Shown one piece after another: positions 9,161-17,748 of a DNA stretch of 64,000 nt. Every line of letters begins with the position of its first letter. Position 1 is the stretch's first letter. The position numbers were made by a program, and so were the translations under genes. The stretch comes from Collinsella sp. MSK.8.10 (lineage in GTDB: Bacteria > Actinomycetota > Coriobacteriia > Coriobacteriales > Coriobacteriaceae), in assembly GCF_019041915.1 (NCBI RefSeq), contig NZ_JAHPYF010000001.1, positions 372,001 to 436,000 on the forward strand, written 5' to 3'. The notes below the pieces were generated by a model. It had not been told where the DNA came from and ran no database searches. It worked only from the letters and a program-made list of their open reading frames with translations.

Positions 9161-10217
9161 CGCTTTCCTTGACCGTCAGCGAGACCAGGCGGAATGCGAT
9201 GGTGAGCACCGCCACGCCAATCACGCCCGAAAGAATATACATCGCAGCCTGGCCGGCAAAGCCAAGGCCCTGCTCCTCGGAATAGGCCTGCAGATAATCG
9301 CCCGTAGGCAGAGCGTCGGCAAAGGTCGGGGTATCGAGGCCGACCGAAGCCTGCAGACTGTCGTCACCAGTCTCCTGAACGGCGGTCGAGGCGCCCTCGG
9401 CGTCCCACTCGCCCCATGCGTCACCTGTGGCCAACAGGCCCAGCGGCGTGGCCACGACAAGCACGGCGACCAGGATGAGCGTGGGGACCAGCGAGGTCTT
9501 CTTGGCGGCAGCGCCCTCGGCAGCAAACTGGCCATCGACGGCCTCGGGCCCGACGATAACGCTCGGCGCCGTCTTCTTAATGAAACCGTAGATGGCGGCC
9601 GTCGCCACGCCCTCGACCACGCCAGCAACCAACATATGCGGAATCATCATGGCCGGAATGGCAACGGACAGCGGGAAGGGGCAGTACAGTGGAGCGCCCG
9701 AAGCGTTGGTGAAGAGCATCGGCTGAATACCGAACTCGATCGCCGCGCACAGGGCCGCCAGACACAGGCCGACCCAACCGCTCACGATGGCAGAAACCGA
9801 GGTGCCCCAGCTCTTGTCGTGCAGACGGCTGTTGAGCGCACGGAACACGATAGCAGCGGTAAACGGCAGCACAAAGGCCATGTTAAAGCAGTTTGCGCCA
9901 AAGGACAGAACGCCGCCGTCGCCAAACAGCAGCGCCTGCAACGCCAGCGCGACCGAGACAGCAATGGCCGCGGCCTCCGGGCCCAGCAGCAGCGCGATGA
10001 GCGCGCCGCCGACGGCGTGACCCGTGGTGCCGCCGGGCAGCGGCACGTTGAACATCATGAGCAAGAAGGAAAATGCGGCGCAGATGCCCAGGAAAGCCAT
10101 GTGCTCGCGATCGAGCGTGGCACGCACCTTTTTGATGCAGTGGACCCAAACGGGCACCATTGCCACTGCCATGACGGCATCCGTCTGCGGGGACAGATAA
10201 TTATCTGGAATGTGCAT
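9132..10217 (-). CDS. nikM: Nickel ECF substrate-binding protein, NikM-NikN/PDGLE fusion
   Basis: The metal-capture subunit. It starts MHIPDNYLSP; Met1-His2 and a nearby His form the Ni/Co site in CbiM/NikM proteins. Seven or so membrane segments follow, with the conserved NVPLPGGTTGHAVGG and FGANCFNMAF motifs. The C-terminal third has a soluble domain with PLGLLATGDAWGEW, the PDGLE/CbiN-like part, followed by a final membrane helix. The N component is therefore fused rather than separate. The gene stands behind a GTGTTAC-N14-GTAACAC palindrome, which indicates NikR control and therefore nickel. The ribosome-binding site is GGGAGG. The Asn in MHIPDN replaces the more common Gly. Confidence 0.88.
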   Translation of the reverse strand: MHIPDNYLSPQTDAVMAVAMVPVWVHCIKKVRATLDREHMAFLGICAAFSFLLMMFNVPLPGGTTGHAVGGALIALLLGPEAAAIAVSVALALQALLFGDGGVLSFGANCFNMAFVLPFTAAIVFRALNSRLHDKSWGTSVSAIVSGWVGLCLAALCAAIEFGIQPMLFTNASGAPLYCPFPLSVAIPAMMIPHMLVAGVVEGVATAAIYGFIKKTAPSVIVGPEAVDGQFAAEGAAAKKTSLVPTLILVAVLVVATPLGLLATGDAWGEWDAEGASTAVQETGDDSLQASVGLDTPTFADALPTGDYLQAYSEEQGLGFAGQAAMYILSGVIGVAVLTIAFRLVSLTVKESGAHGDGRAA

Positions 10218-10274
10218 GGGCGCCTCCCGGTTATCGGCGCACAGAATTGCAACGCCGCTTAAATCACCTTGTCA

Positions 10275-10302
10275 GTGTTACGCATTGTAAGATTCGTAAC
10301 AC
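10275..10302. promoter_or_regulatory. NikR-type operator upstream of the nickel transporter
   Basis: GTGTTAC (10275-10281) and GTAACAC (10296-10302) are a perfect 7-bp inverted repeat with a 14-base spacer. It lies 58 bases before the nikMN start. The spacer contains a minus-strand TACAAT that could be the -10 box, so a bound repressor would block transcription. The form agrees with a NikR operator type I know from comparative genomics. No nikR gene is in the window. Confidence 0.75.
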
Positions 10303-10320
10303 GCCGCGGGCTATCATAGC

Positions 10321-10355
10321 AAAACGGCGCACTGCCGACAAAGCAGCACGCCGTT
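10321..10355 (-). terminator. Probable terminator of pheST
   Basis: AACGGCG and CGCCGTT pair, with an inner CTGC/GCAG stem, and a T4 run follows on the minus strand. It lies about 110 bases past the pheT stop. Confidence 0.55.
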
Positions 10356-10463
10356 ATGTAATGCGCGTGTCATATATGAAGGCTCAACGGTGCCTTATAT
10401 CGAGCATAGCGGTCACGTAAGACTCGGCGGCAACCACCGCTGACCCATACCCCAGCGCAAGCC

Positions 10464-12917
10464 CTATCCGCGGACCTCGCCGTTTACGCCCTTGCATACC
10501 TTGGTGACGATCTTCTGGTGCGCCTTCTCGACCTCTTCGCTGGTGAGCGTGTGGTCGTCGGAGCGATACGTAAGCGCAAAGGCCATGGACTTCTTGCCCG
10601 CTCCGATGCGGATGGGATCGCGGTAGACGTCGAACAGGCGCACGCCCTCGAGCAGCTTGCCGCCGGCGCTGGTAATGCGGCGCTCAAGATCCTCGCAGGT
10701 CACAGCATTGTCGACCACGATAGCAAGGTCGTGCTCAACAGCCGGGTACTGCGAGAACTCGCGGTAGTTCTCCTGATTGCGGGCGCCCTTGATCAGCTTG
10801 TCCAGATCGAGCTCAAAGGCAACGACGACCTCATCGATGCCCATCGCCTCGCGCGCCTCGGGGTGAATCTCGCCGACCCAGCCCAGTACGGTGCCGCCGG
10901 ACAGAACCTCGGCCGCACGACCCGGCTGCAAGAAAGCGTAGCCCTCGCCCTCGACGGGACGGAAGCGAACCTTCTCGATGCGCAGCTGGGCGAGCAGCTC
11001 CTCGACAATGCCCTTGCCAAAGAAGAAACGCAGCTTGCGGTACTTCATGTTCCAGGACTGCTCGCTCCACTGGCCCGAGAGCACGCCCGCCACGGACTTG
11101 GTCTCCTTGGGCAGGCTGGCGTTCTCGCGACCGTGGAACAGGCTGCCGACCTCGTACAGGTGCACGTTGGGCGTGCCGTGGGCCTCGTTATAGGCCACGG
11201 ACTGCAGCAGGCCCGGCAACAGCGAACGACGCATCTCGGTCTGCTCGGCTACCAGCGGGTTCATGAGCACCACGGGGCAACCGCGACCCTCGGTGGACAT
11301 ACCGATCTTCTCCAGGTCGCCCGGGGCGGCAAAGCCGAAAGTCGTGGTCTCGTTGAGGCCGCAGGCGCGCAGGATCTCGCCGACCTTGCGGGTGAGCTTC
11401 TGCTCGCGGGTCAGGCCGCCGATGTGGTTCTTGGCAGCCGGGATGGTCGCCGTCACACGGCCCATGCCCCACAGGCGCAGGACCTCCTCGATCAGGTCGA
11501 TCTCGCGCGGCAGGTCGGGACGGAAGCTCGGCGGGGTGACCATGAAGTCATCGCCGTCGCGCTCGACGGTGCAGCCCAGGCGGGTGAGCGAACGCTCGAT
11601 AAACTCGGGCTCGATGTCGGCACCGCAGATGGCATGCACGCGGGCCAGGCGCAGCTTGATGCTGTCGATAGTCTTGGGCGCAGGGAAAACGTCGACATAG
11701 CCGGGAGCAACCTCGCCGCCGGCGATCTCCTCGATGAGCGCGCAGGCAACGTTGGCGACGTCCACGCAGCCGGTCTCGTCAACCTGGCGCTCAAAGCGAA
11801 TGGAGGCGTCGGAGATCAGGGACAGGTCGCGGCTGGTGTGCGAGGTGCGACCGGCGTTGAAGCAGGCACTCTCGACCATCACATCGACGGTGTCGTCCTC
11901 GATCTCGGAATCCATGCCGCCCATAACGCCGGCCAGCGCCACGGGGCGCTCGCCGTCGGTGATGAGACCCATGCCGGCGTCGAGCGTGCGCTCCTCGCCG
12001 TCGAGCGTCGTGAACTTCTCATCCTGCTGGGCGGCGCGGACCACCACACGACGGCGGCCATCGCGCTCGGCAAAGGTGTCCAGGTCAAAGGCGTGCAGCG
12101 GCTGACCGGTGAGCATCATCACGTAGTTGGTGATATCGACAATGTTGTTGTGCGGGCGCACGCCCAGGGCGTTGAGGCGCTTGACCATCCAGTCGGGCGA
12201 GGGGCCGACCTTCACGTTGCGCACGATGCGGGCGACGTAGCGGTCGCACAGGCCCTCGTCGGCAATCTCGACCGAAAGCTCGTCGTCGGTCGCGCGGCCG
12301 GTCTCGGCCTTGATGGCAGGCAGCTCAACGTGGAAATCGCGGTCGAAGATGGCGCCGGTCTCGCGGGCCATGCCGATCATGGACAGGCAATCGGGACGGT
12401 TGGGCGTGATCTCGCAGTCAAGCACGGTATCGCTCGAGCCCACGTACTCGGCAAACGGCATGCCGCAGGGCGTATCCTCGGGCAGGATCATGATGCCGGA
12501 GTGGTCGCCGCCCAGGCCGAGCTCGCGCGCGGAGCAGTTCATGCCCATGGACACGACGCCGCGAAGCTTGCTCTTCTTGATCTTGACGTCGCCGGGCAGG
12601 ACAGCGCCAATCATGGCCGTGACGATGTGGTCGCCGGCCTCGAAGTTCTGCGCGCCGCAGACGATCTGCAGCGGGGCGGGGTTGCCGTCGGCGTCGAGGT
12701 TCTTGTCGCCCACGTCGACCGAGCACACATACATATGGTCGCTATCGGGGTGCGGGGTCTTGGTGAGCACCTTGGCGGTCACCACGTGGTCGAAGGACTC
12801 GCCCACGGTGTCGATCGCCTCGACCTCGGTGCCGGTACGGATATATTCGTCCGAAAGGGTCTTGGGATCCTCCGGAATATCGATCATGGTCTTGAGCCAG
12901 TCGTAAGAAACGCGCAT
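10464..12917 (-). CDS. pheT: Phenylalanyl-tRNA synthetase beta subunit
   Basis: The beta chain of the (alpha beta)2 enzyme that charges tRNA-Phe. At 817 residues it is full length. It begins MRVSYDWLKTMIDIPEDP and carries a tRNA-binding OB domain (about 40-150, including VCGAQNFEAGDHIVTA), B3/4 editing and B5 domains (GVRPHNNIVDITNYVM, GQPLHAFD), the catalytic-like core (FGFAAPGDLEKIG, NPLVAEQTEMRRSLLPGLL), and the C-terminal anticodon-binding FDX-ACB domain (YPAVEHDLAIVVD, RSDDHTLTSEEV). The ribosome-binding site is AGGAG. It follows pheS in the same direction, separated by a 160-bp gap that holds a family II palindrome. Confidence 0.97.
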   Translation of the reverse strand: MRVSYDWLKTMIDIPEDPKTLSDEYIRTGTEVEAIDTVGESFDHVVTAKVLTKTPHPDSDHMYVCSVDVGDKNLDADGNPAPLQIVCGAQNFEAGDHIVTAMIGAVLPGDVKIKKSKLRGVVSMGMNCSARELGLGGDHSGIMILPEDTPCGMPFAEYVGSSDTVLDCEITPNRPDCLSMIGMARETGAIFDRDFHVELPAIKAETGRATDDELSVEIADEGLCDRYVARIVRNVKVGPSPDWMVKRLNALGVRPHNNIVDITNYVMMLTGQPLHAFDLDTFAERDGRRRVVVRAAQQDEKFTTLDGEERTLDAGMGLITDGERPVALAGVMGGMDSEIEDDTVDVMVESACFNAGRTSHTSRDLSLISDASIRFERQVDETGCVDVANVACALIEEIAGGEVAPGYVDVFPAPKTIDSIKLRLARVHAICGADIEPEFIERSLTRLGCTVERDGDDFMVTPPSFRPDLPREIDLIEEVLRLWGMGRVTATIPAAKNHIGGLTREQKLTRKVGEILRACGLNETTTFGFAAPGDLEKIGMSTEGRGCPVVLMNPLVAEQTEMRRSLLPGLLQSVAYNEAHGTPNVHLYEVGSLFHGRENASLPKETKSVAGVLSGQWSEQSWNMKYRKLRFFFGKGIVEELLAQLRIEKVRFRPVEGEGYAFLQPGRAAEVLSGGTVLGWVGEIHPEAREAMGIDEVVVAFELDLDKLIKGARNQENYREFSQYPAVEHDLAIVVDNAVTCEDLERRITSAGGKLLEGVRLFDVYRDPIRIGAGKKSMAFALTYRSDDHTLTSEEVEKAHQKIVTKVCKGVNGEVRG

Positions 12918-12975
12918 GTAGCTCTCCTAGTTCTTAATCTCCGCATAGGGAGGAATATCAAATGAAGACGTTCGC

Positions 12976-13083
12976 CTTAGGGTTGTCCAGGTGCCCCAGG
13001 TTGGCGTGAAAGAGGAGCGACGCGTACTAAAGGTACGCGAGCGACGGTTTGAACGCCAAGATGGGGTGCCTGGGCAAGCCTAA
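12976..13083 (+). repeat. Family II structured palindrome, copy B
   Basis: About 32 paired positions form the outer stem between 12976-13007 and 13052-13083. There are three G-T wobbles (readable as G-U only in plus-strand RNA) and a GG/GA internal loop. The inner core, GAAAGAGGAG-C-GA..GCGTAC(TAAAG)GTACGC-GA-G-CGACG, matches that at 37292-37332. The base pair 13018/13041 is C-G here and G-C there. It lies between pheS and pheT, so transcription of pheST passes through its other strand. Confidence 0.75.
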
Positions 13084-14156
13084 AATTGGTTCAAGAAGCG
13101 CATATCGCCAGTCATCAACGTGCGCAGGTCGGGCAGGTCGTAGCGCAGGGCCGCGACGCGCTCGGCGCCAATGCCAAAGGCGAAGCCGGTGTACTTCTCG
13201 GGGTCGATGCCGCAGTTGATAAGGACGTTGGGGTCGACCATGCCGCAGCCCAGAATCTCGATCCAGCCGCTGTGCTTGCAGAAGTTGCAGCCCTTGCCGC
13301 CGCACACGTGGCAGCTCACGTCTACCTCGCAGCTCGGCTCGGTGAAGGGGAAGAAGTGCGGGCGGTAACGCGTCTTGCGGTCCTCGCCAAACATGCACTT
13401 AACAAAGTAGTCGAGCGTGCCCTTAAGATCGCCAAAGGTGATGCCCTCGTCGACGACCAGGCCCTCGATCTGGTTGAACTGCGGCAGGTGGCAGGCGTCG
13501 GCCGTGTCGGGACGGTAGACGGTGCCCGGGCAGATCATGTAGATGGGCGGCTTCTGCGACTCCATGGTGTGGATCTGCACGCCCGAGGTCTGGGTGCGCA
13601 GCAGCACGTCGGACTCGCCGTGGGCGTGAGCCTCGGGGTGCGCGACGCTGCCGGGGTTGTTGTCGACCACATAGAAGGTATCGCGGGCCGAGCGGCTCGG
13701 GTGATCCATGGGGGCGTTGAGCGCGGTGAAGTTGTAATAGGAGGTGTCGACCATGGGGCCAGACTCGACGGTGTAGCCGATGCCGCAGAAGATGTCCTCG
13801 GCCTCCTCGATGATCTGCTTGATCAGGTGCTGGTGGCCGATCTGCGGACGGATACCCGGTAGCGTGATGTCGACGGCCTCGTGCTCGAGTGCGTGCTTGA
13901 GGGCGGCGGCCTTCATCTCGGTGGTGCGCTCGTCGAGCATGCCCTCGATCAGCTGGCGCATCTCGTTGGCGCGCTTGCCCATCACGGGACGATCCTCGGG
14001 GGCGAGCTTGCCCATCATGCGCATCAGGCCGGTGATGCGGCCCTTGCGGCCGAGCAGCTCAACGCGCGCGGCCTCGAGCTTTGCGGCGTCGTCGGCGCCT
14101 GCGACGAGCTCCTTGGCCTCTTCCTCGAGTTTGACCAGATCATCAATCAGACTCAT
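13080..14156 (-). CDS. pheS: Phenylalanyl-tRNA synthetase alpha subunit
   Basis: The catalytic alpha chain; activates Phe and transfers it to tRNA-Phe. 358 residues. An N-terminal coiled-coil tRNA-binding arm (about 1-85, MSLIDDLVKLEEEAKELV and RITGLMRMMGKL) is followed by the class II core. Motif 1 is at HQHLIKQIIEEAEDIF, motif 2 at GTVYRPDTADACHLPQFNQIEGL and motif 3 at FGIGAERVAALRYDLPDLR. A Cys-rich insertion, CHVCGGKGCNFC, is visible before motif 3, as in many bacterial PheS. The ATG at 14156 has AAGGGAAG upstream; the longer open frame into the T-box leader is rejected. First gene of pheS-pheT, under T-box control. Confidence 0.97.
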   Translation of the reverse strand: MSLIDDLVKLEEEAKELVAGADDAAKLEAARVELLGRKGRITGLMRMMGKLAPEDRPVMGKRANEMRQLIEGMLDERTTEMKAAALKHALEHEAVDITLPGIRPQIGHQHLIKQIIEEAEDIFCGIGYTVESGPMVDTSYYNFTALNAPMDHPSRSARDTFYVVDNNPGSVAHPEAHAHGESDVLLRTQTSGVQIHTMESQKPPIYMICPGTVYRPDTADACHLPQFNQIEGLVVDEGITFGDLKGTLDYFVKCMFGEDRKTRYRPHFFPFTEPSCEVDVSCHVCGGKGCNFCKHSGWIEILGCGMVDPNVLINCGIDPEKYTGFAFGIGAERVAALRYDLPDLRTLMTGDMRFLNQF

Positions 14157-14242
14157 GTCTTCCCTTTCGTCTCTCGCGCTCCCCGCTTGCCGAGGCGGCT
14201 GCCGCCGTCTGACGTTGCGAAAACGCGGCCCGGTTCGGTAAC

Positions 14243-14530
14243 AAAAAACCGTCCTCGGGCATGTGCATTGCCCAAGGACGGTTGAATTCCGCGGTACCAC
14301 CTTGTTTGACCCGGCGGATGTCTGGCCCGCCGCGCCCACTCTTTGCCCCTTGTCGCGAGGCTCACGGCTTCCCTACTGGGGACATCGCCGCCGCCGGCCG
14401 CGTGCCCGTTGAGGTCGCTGCTCGGGAGTGAACGCTTGGCCCTTGCCACCGCAGGAAGGCTTACAGCCCATGACCTTCCCTCTCTTGCCGGCGACGCGGC
14501 GGGCAAAACCCTCTCCGTCAACGCATTGGG
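14243..14530 (-). promoter_or_regulatory. T-box leader of pheST
   Basis: The minus strand carries the T-box sequence GGTGGTACCGCGGAATTC (14285-14302), which pairs with the uncharged tRNA 3' end to form an antiterminator. Right after it comes a strong terminator: ACCGTCCTTGGGC pairs with GCCCGAGGACGGT, followed by T6 (14243-14283). Upstream, to about 14530, GC-rich segments can form Stem I. A TTC at about 14429-14431 on the minus strand is a possible Phe specifier, but the specifier loop was not resolved. Uncharged tRNA-Phe would induce pheST. Confidence 0.9.
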
Positions 14531-14661
14531 CTACAGGATACCACATTGTTTGGGCATATCGCCGCGTTCCGTTTTGTTCGCGCTGGGTACAAGGCGAGTA
14601 GCTGTGCAAACTGGCCGCGCGCCCACCCAAGGCGCTCGGCTCACGAGATCAAGGATATGGT

Positions 14662-16236
14662 ATGGGAAAGAAGCACGATAAGAAGGCCGAGCCCGCAGTG
14701 GGCAAGACGCCCAAAGGCATGAAGGTCGATAAGGCCGTCAAAAAATTCCGCAAGCTCGAGGGCAAGCTGTGGACCCGCGAGTACCTGCTCAAGATTGCCG
14801 AGTTTGACGGCGCGACCATTGCCCCCGCCAACGGCGCCGCAGCGCGCGCCGACGCCATGGGCACCCTTGCCGGCGAGCATCATAAGCTCCTGACCAGCGA
14901 AAAGTCTGTCGAACTTGTGCGCTCGCTGGCACGCGAAACCGTCGCCGGCGGCAAGATCGACGACCCGCAGCTGCTCGACGAGATCCGCGTACTCGGCCGC
15001 GACCAGCGCGAAGCGAGCGTCATTCCCACCGAGGAGGCCGAGGCCTGGACCAGGCTCACCTGCGAGGCCGACGCCGTGTGGCACAAGGCCAAGACGGCCA
15101 ATGACTGGGCGAGCTTTGAGCCCTATGTGGATAGAATCGTCGCCCAACTTAAGCATCAGGCCGAGCTCATGGACCCCAAGCGCGACCCATACGATGTTTG
15201 GCTCGACCAGTACGAGCGCGGCCTTTCCGCCAAGAGCTTCGATGCGTTTTGCGATGAGGTCAAGGCGACGGTCGTGCCGCTCGTGCACGCCATCGGCGAG
15301 CGCGGCCAGCAGCCCGCTGCCGACTTTTTGCACGCCCGCGTGCCCGAGGCCGCCCAGCGCGCCATGAGCTTCGACCTTATGAAGCTCGTCGGCCTGGACC
15401 TGAACGACACCACGCTTGCCTTTACCGAGCACCCGTTTAGCGAGGGCTTTGCCGTGGGCGACGCGCGCATCGCGACGCACATCTACGAGGACGACTGCAT
15501 CTCCAACGTCTACAGCATCATCCACGAGGCGGGACACGCCATGTACGAGCTGGGCGTCAATCCTGCCTATGCGCGCACCCGCCTGGAGGGCGGCACTTCC
15601 ATGGGCATCCACGAGAGCCAGAGCCGCTTTTTCGAGAACACCGTGGGTCGCAGCCGCGCCTTTATGGGCCCGCTGCTCGAGGTGCTGCGCCGTCACGCGC
15701 CCGAGGTCTATGGCAGTGTGGACGAGGATACGCTCTACCATGCCGTGAACATCGCACGGCCGTCGCTGATCCGCACCGAGGCGGACGAGCTCACTTATCC
15801 GCTGCACGTTATGGTGCGCTACGAGATCGAGCGCATGCTGTTTGCCGGCGAGGCCACAGCCAAGGATATCCCCGCGCTTTGGAATCGCTTTATGGATGAG
15901 TACCTGGGCATTCCCGTTCCCGACGACACGCACGGCTGCCTGCAGGATACGCACTGGAGCGGTGGCTCGTTTGGCTACTTCCCCACGTATGCGCTGGGTA
16001 GCGCCTACGACGCTATGTTTGTGCCGGCCATGTGCCGCGACGGCGTCGACCTTACCGGTGCCTGTGCGAGCGGCGATTTGGCGCCCGTCCGTGCCTGGCT
16101 GGGCGAGCACATTTGGCAGTGGGGCCGTGCCAAGGACGCACCGGAGCTCATCAAGGGCGCGTGCGGCATGGACTTTGACGCCCGCTACTACTGCAGCTAC
16201 CTGCAGGACAAGTTCACCACGCTGTACGAGCTGTAA
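14662..16236 (+). CDS. M32-family metallocarboxypeptidase (Taq type)
   Basis: A 524-residue cytoplasmic zinc carboxypeptidase that trims C-terminal residues from peptides. The zinc motif HEAGH falls near residues 288-292 (IIHEAGHAMYELG), and the third ligand lies in GIHESQSRFFENTVGR near 317. Also typical are RIATHIYEDD, TEADELTYPLHVMVRYEIE and the C-terminal GSFGYFPTYALGS. A lysine-rich N-terminal extension (MGKKHDKKAEPAVGKTPKG) precedes the usual start of the domain. The ribosome-binding site is AAGGA. It stands alone, convergent with glmM. Confidence 0.93.
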   Translation: MGKKHDKKAEPAVGKTPKGMKVDKAVKKFRKLEGKLWTREYLLKIAEFDGATIAPANGAAARADAMGTLAGEHHKLLTSEKSVELVRSLARETVAGGKIDDPQLLDEIRVLGRDQREASVIPTEEAEAWTRLTCEADAVWHKAKTANDWASFEPYVDRIVAQLKHQAELMDPKRDPYDVWLDQYERGLSAKSFDAFCDEVKATVVPLVHAIGERGQQPAADFLHARVPEAAQRAMSFDLMKLVGLDLNDTTLAFTEHPFSEGFAVGDARIATHIYEDDCISNVYSIIHEAGHAMYELGVNPAYARTRLEGGTSMGIHESQSRFFENTVGRSRAFMGPLLEVLRRHAPEVYGSVDEDTLYHAVNIARPSLIRTEADELTYPLHVMVRYEIERMLFAGEATAKDIPALWNRFMDEYLGIPVPDDTHGCLQDTHWSGGSFGYFPTYALGSAYDAMFVPAMCRDGVDLTGACASGDLAPVRAWLGEHIWQWGRAKDAPELIKGACGMDFDARYYCSYLQDKFTTLYEL

Positions 16237-16258
16237 GGCATAACCGACACGCCAACGC

Positions 16259-16297
16259 AAAGGGGACGCCGCGGAACCAATCCGCAGCGCCCCCTTT
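16259..16297. terminator. Bidirectional terminator between the M32 peptidase and glmM
   Basis: AAAGGGG-A-CGC-C-GCGGA pairs with TCCGC-A-GCG-C-CCCCTTT, with two mismatches. It sits between two convergent genes and has short A and T runs on both sides. Confidence 0.65.
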
Positions 16298-16333
16298 CCA
16301 CCTAGTTGTTTAAGAACGTCCCCAATGACTACC

Positions 16334-17665
16334 TTACAGAGCTTCCAGCGCGGCGGCGATGCGCTTCATGGCGGCATCGGCGGATGCTTGGTCGGGCGCC
16401 TCGGCCAGCACGCGGATAACCGACTCGGTTCCACTCTTGCGCACGAGCACGCGGCCCTCGCCTGCCAGCGCAGCCTCGGCCTCGGCGATGGCGTTCTGCA
16501 CGCCCATGTTCTCGAGCGCGGCGTCCTTGTCCGCCACGTGCACGGCCACCTGCGCCTGTGGCAGCAGCTTGCACGGAGCCGTGAGCTGCGAGAGCGTCTC
16601 GCGCTCGGCACGAATCACTTCCATCACGCGCAGCGAGGTCATAATGCCGTCGCCCGTGCGCTCGATATCGCCAAAGATCGTATGGCCCGTCTGCTCGCCA
16701 CCCAGGCTGTAGCCGCCCTCGCGCATCTTGGCATACACGTGACGGTCGCCCACGCCGCTGGTCACGGCGCTCAGTCCGGCAAGCTCCAACGACTTGATCA
16801 GGCCAAAGTTGCTGGCGATCGTCGGTACCACGGTACCGCCCGAGAGACGCCCGTGCTTGTTCAGGTACACGCCGCACACGTACAAGATCTGGTCGCCGTC
16901 GACCACGCGGCCGCGCTCGTCCACGGCCAGGCAGCGGTCGGCATCGCCGTCGTAGGCAAAGCCCACATCCAGGCCCTGCTCCACCACGTGGCGCTGCAGG
17001 CGCTCAATATGCGTAGAGCCGCAGTCGACATTGATGTTAAAGCCGTCGGGCGCGGCATTGATCACGCGCACATCGGCGCCCAGTGCGTCGAACACCGGCT
17101 TGGCCACCGAGGATGCCGAGCCGTTGGCGCAATCGATGCCGATCTTGACGCCCTGCAGCGAAAAGTTCGCGCTGGCGATGAGCGAAGCAATGTAGCGGTT
17201 GCGACCCTGCATGTAGTCCACCGTGGCGCCGATGTGGTTGCCCGTTGCCAGCGGCACCTCGCTCTTGCCATCGATGTAATCCTCGATGAGCTCCAGCACG
17301 TCCTCGTCCATCTTAAAGCCGTCGCTGTTGACGAGCTTAATGCCGTTATCGCAAAACGGGTTGTGGCTCGCGCTGATCATGATGCCGCAATCGAAGCAGC
17401 CTTCCACAGTCTGATGCGCTACGCCCGGCGTGGGGATCACGTGCAGCATATAGGCGTCCGCACCGCTCGCGACCAGGCCGCTCACCAGCGCCGCCTCGAA
17501 CATATAACTCGAGCGACGCGTGTCCTTGCCCACGATCACGCGTGCCTTGCGCTCGCGGTTGGCGCCGTAATACCAGCCCACAAAACGGCCAATCTTATAA
17601 GCGTGCTCTACCGTCAGCCCAACGTTGGCCTCACCACGAAAGCCGTCGGTGCCAAAGTACTTCAT
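16334..17665 (-). CDS. glmM: Phosphoglucosamine mutase
   Basis: Converts glucosamine-6-phosphate to glucosamine-1-phosphate for peptidoglycan precursor synthesis. The 443-residue protein starts MKYFGTDGFRGEAN, as family members do. It has the phosphoserine loop GIMISASHNPF (Ser100), the metal-binding YDGDADRCL, the sugar-binding GEQTGHTIF and the C-terminal phosphate loop RKSGTESVIRVLAEA. The usual RPSGTEP is altered to RKSGTES, so a close phosphohexomutase relative is not fully excluded. The ribosome-binding site is TAAGGAG. Confidence 0.92.
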   Translation of the reverse strand: MKYFGTDGFRGEANVGLTVEHAYKIGRFVGWYYGANRERKARVIVGKDTRRSSYMFEAALVSGLVASGADAYMLHVIPTPGVAHQTVEGCFDCGIMISASHNPFCDNGIKLVNSDGFKMDEDVLELIEDYIDGKSEVPLATGNHIGATVDYMQGRNRYIASLIASANFSLQGVKIGIDCANGSASSVAKPVFDALGADVRVINAAPDGFNINVDCGSTHIERLQRHVVEQGLDVGFAYDGDADRCLAVDERGRVVDGDQILYVCGVYLNKHGRLSGGTVVPTIASNFGLIKSLELAGLSAVTSGVGDRHVYAKMREGGYSLGGEQTGHTIFGDIERTGDGIMTSLRVMEVIRAERETLSQLTAPCKLLPQAQVAVHVADKDAALENMGVQNAIAEAEAALAGEGRVLVRKSGTESVIRVLAEAPDQASADAAMKRIAAALEAL

Positions 17666-17685
17666 GCGCTCTCCTTACAAAATAG

Positions 17686-17712
17686 GGGCGAACAGATTGC
17701 CTGTCCGCCCCA
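17686..17712 (-). terminator. Terminator of the DUF4012 gene
   Basis: GGGGCGGACAG pairs with CTGTTCGCCCC around a 5-base loop (one bulge), followed by TATTTTG on the minus strand, 37 bases past the stop. It is also just upstream of glmM. Confidence 0.75.
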
Positions 17713-17748
17713 AAATGGTACTCGATTATCTGCGCTACCAGAAAAACC

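Noticed and set aside
9132-10260. Cobalamin riboswitch before the ECF metal transporter genes
   Set aside because: The 5' region is short and lacks the B12-box type sequence; a NikR-like dyad explains control better.
10518-12965. An 815-codon open frame antisense to pheT
   Set aside because: Same shadow effect; there is no start signal and the product looks like reversed-codon low complexity.
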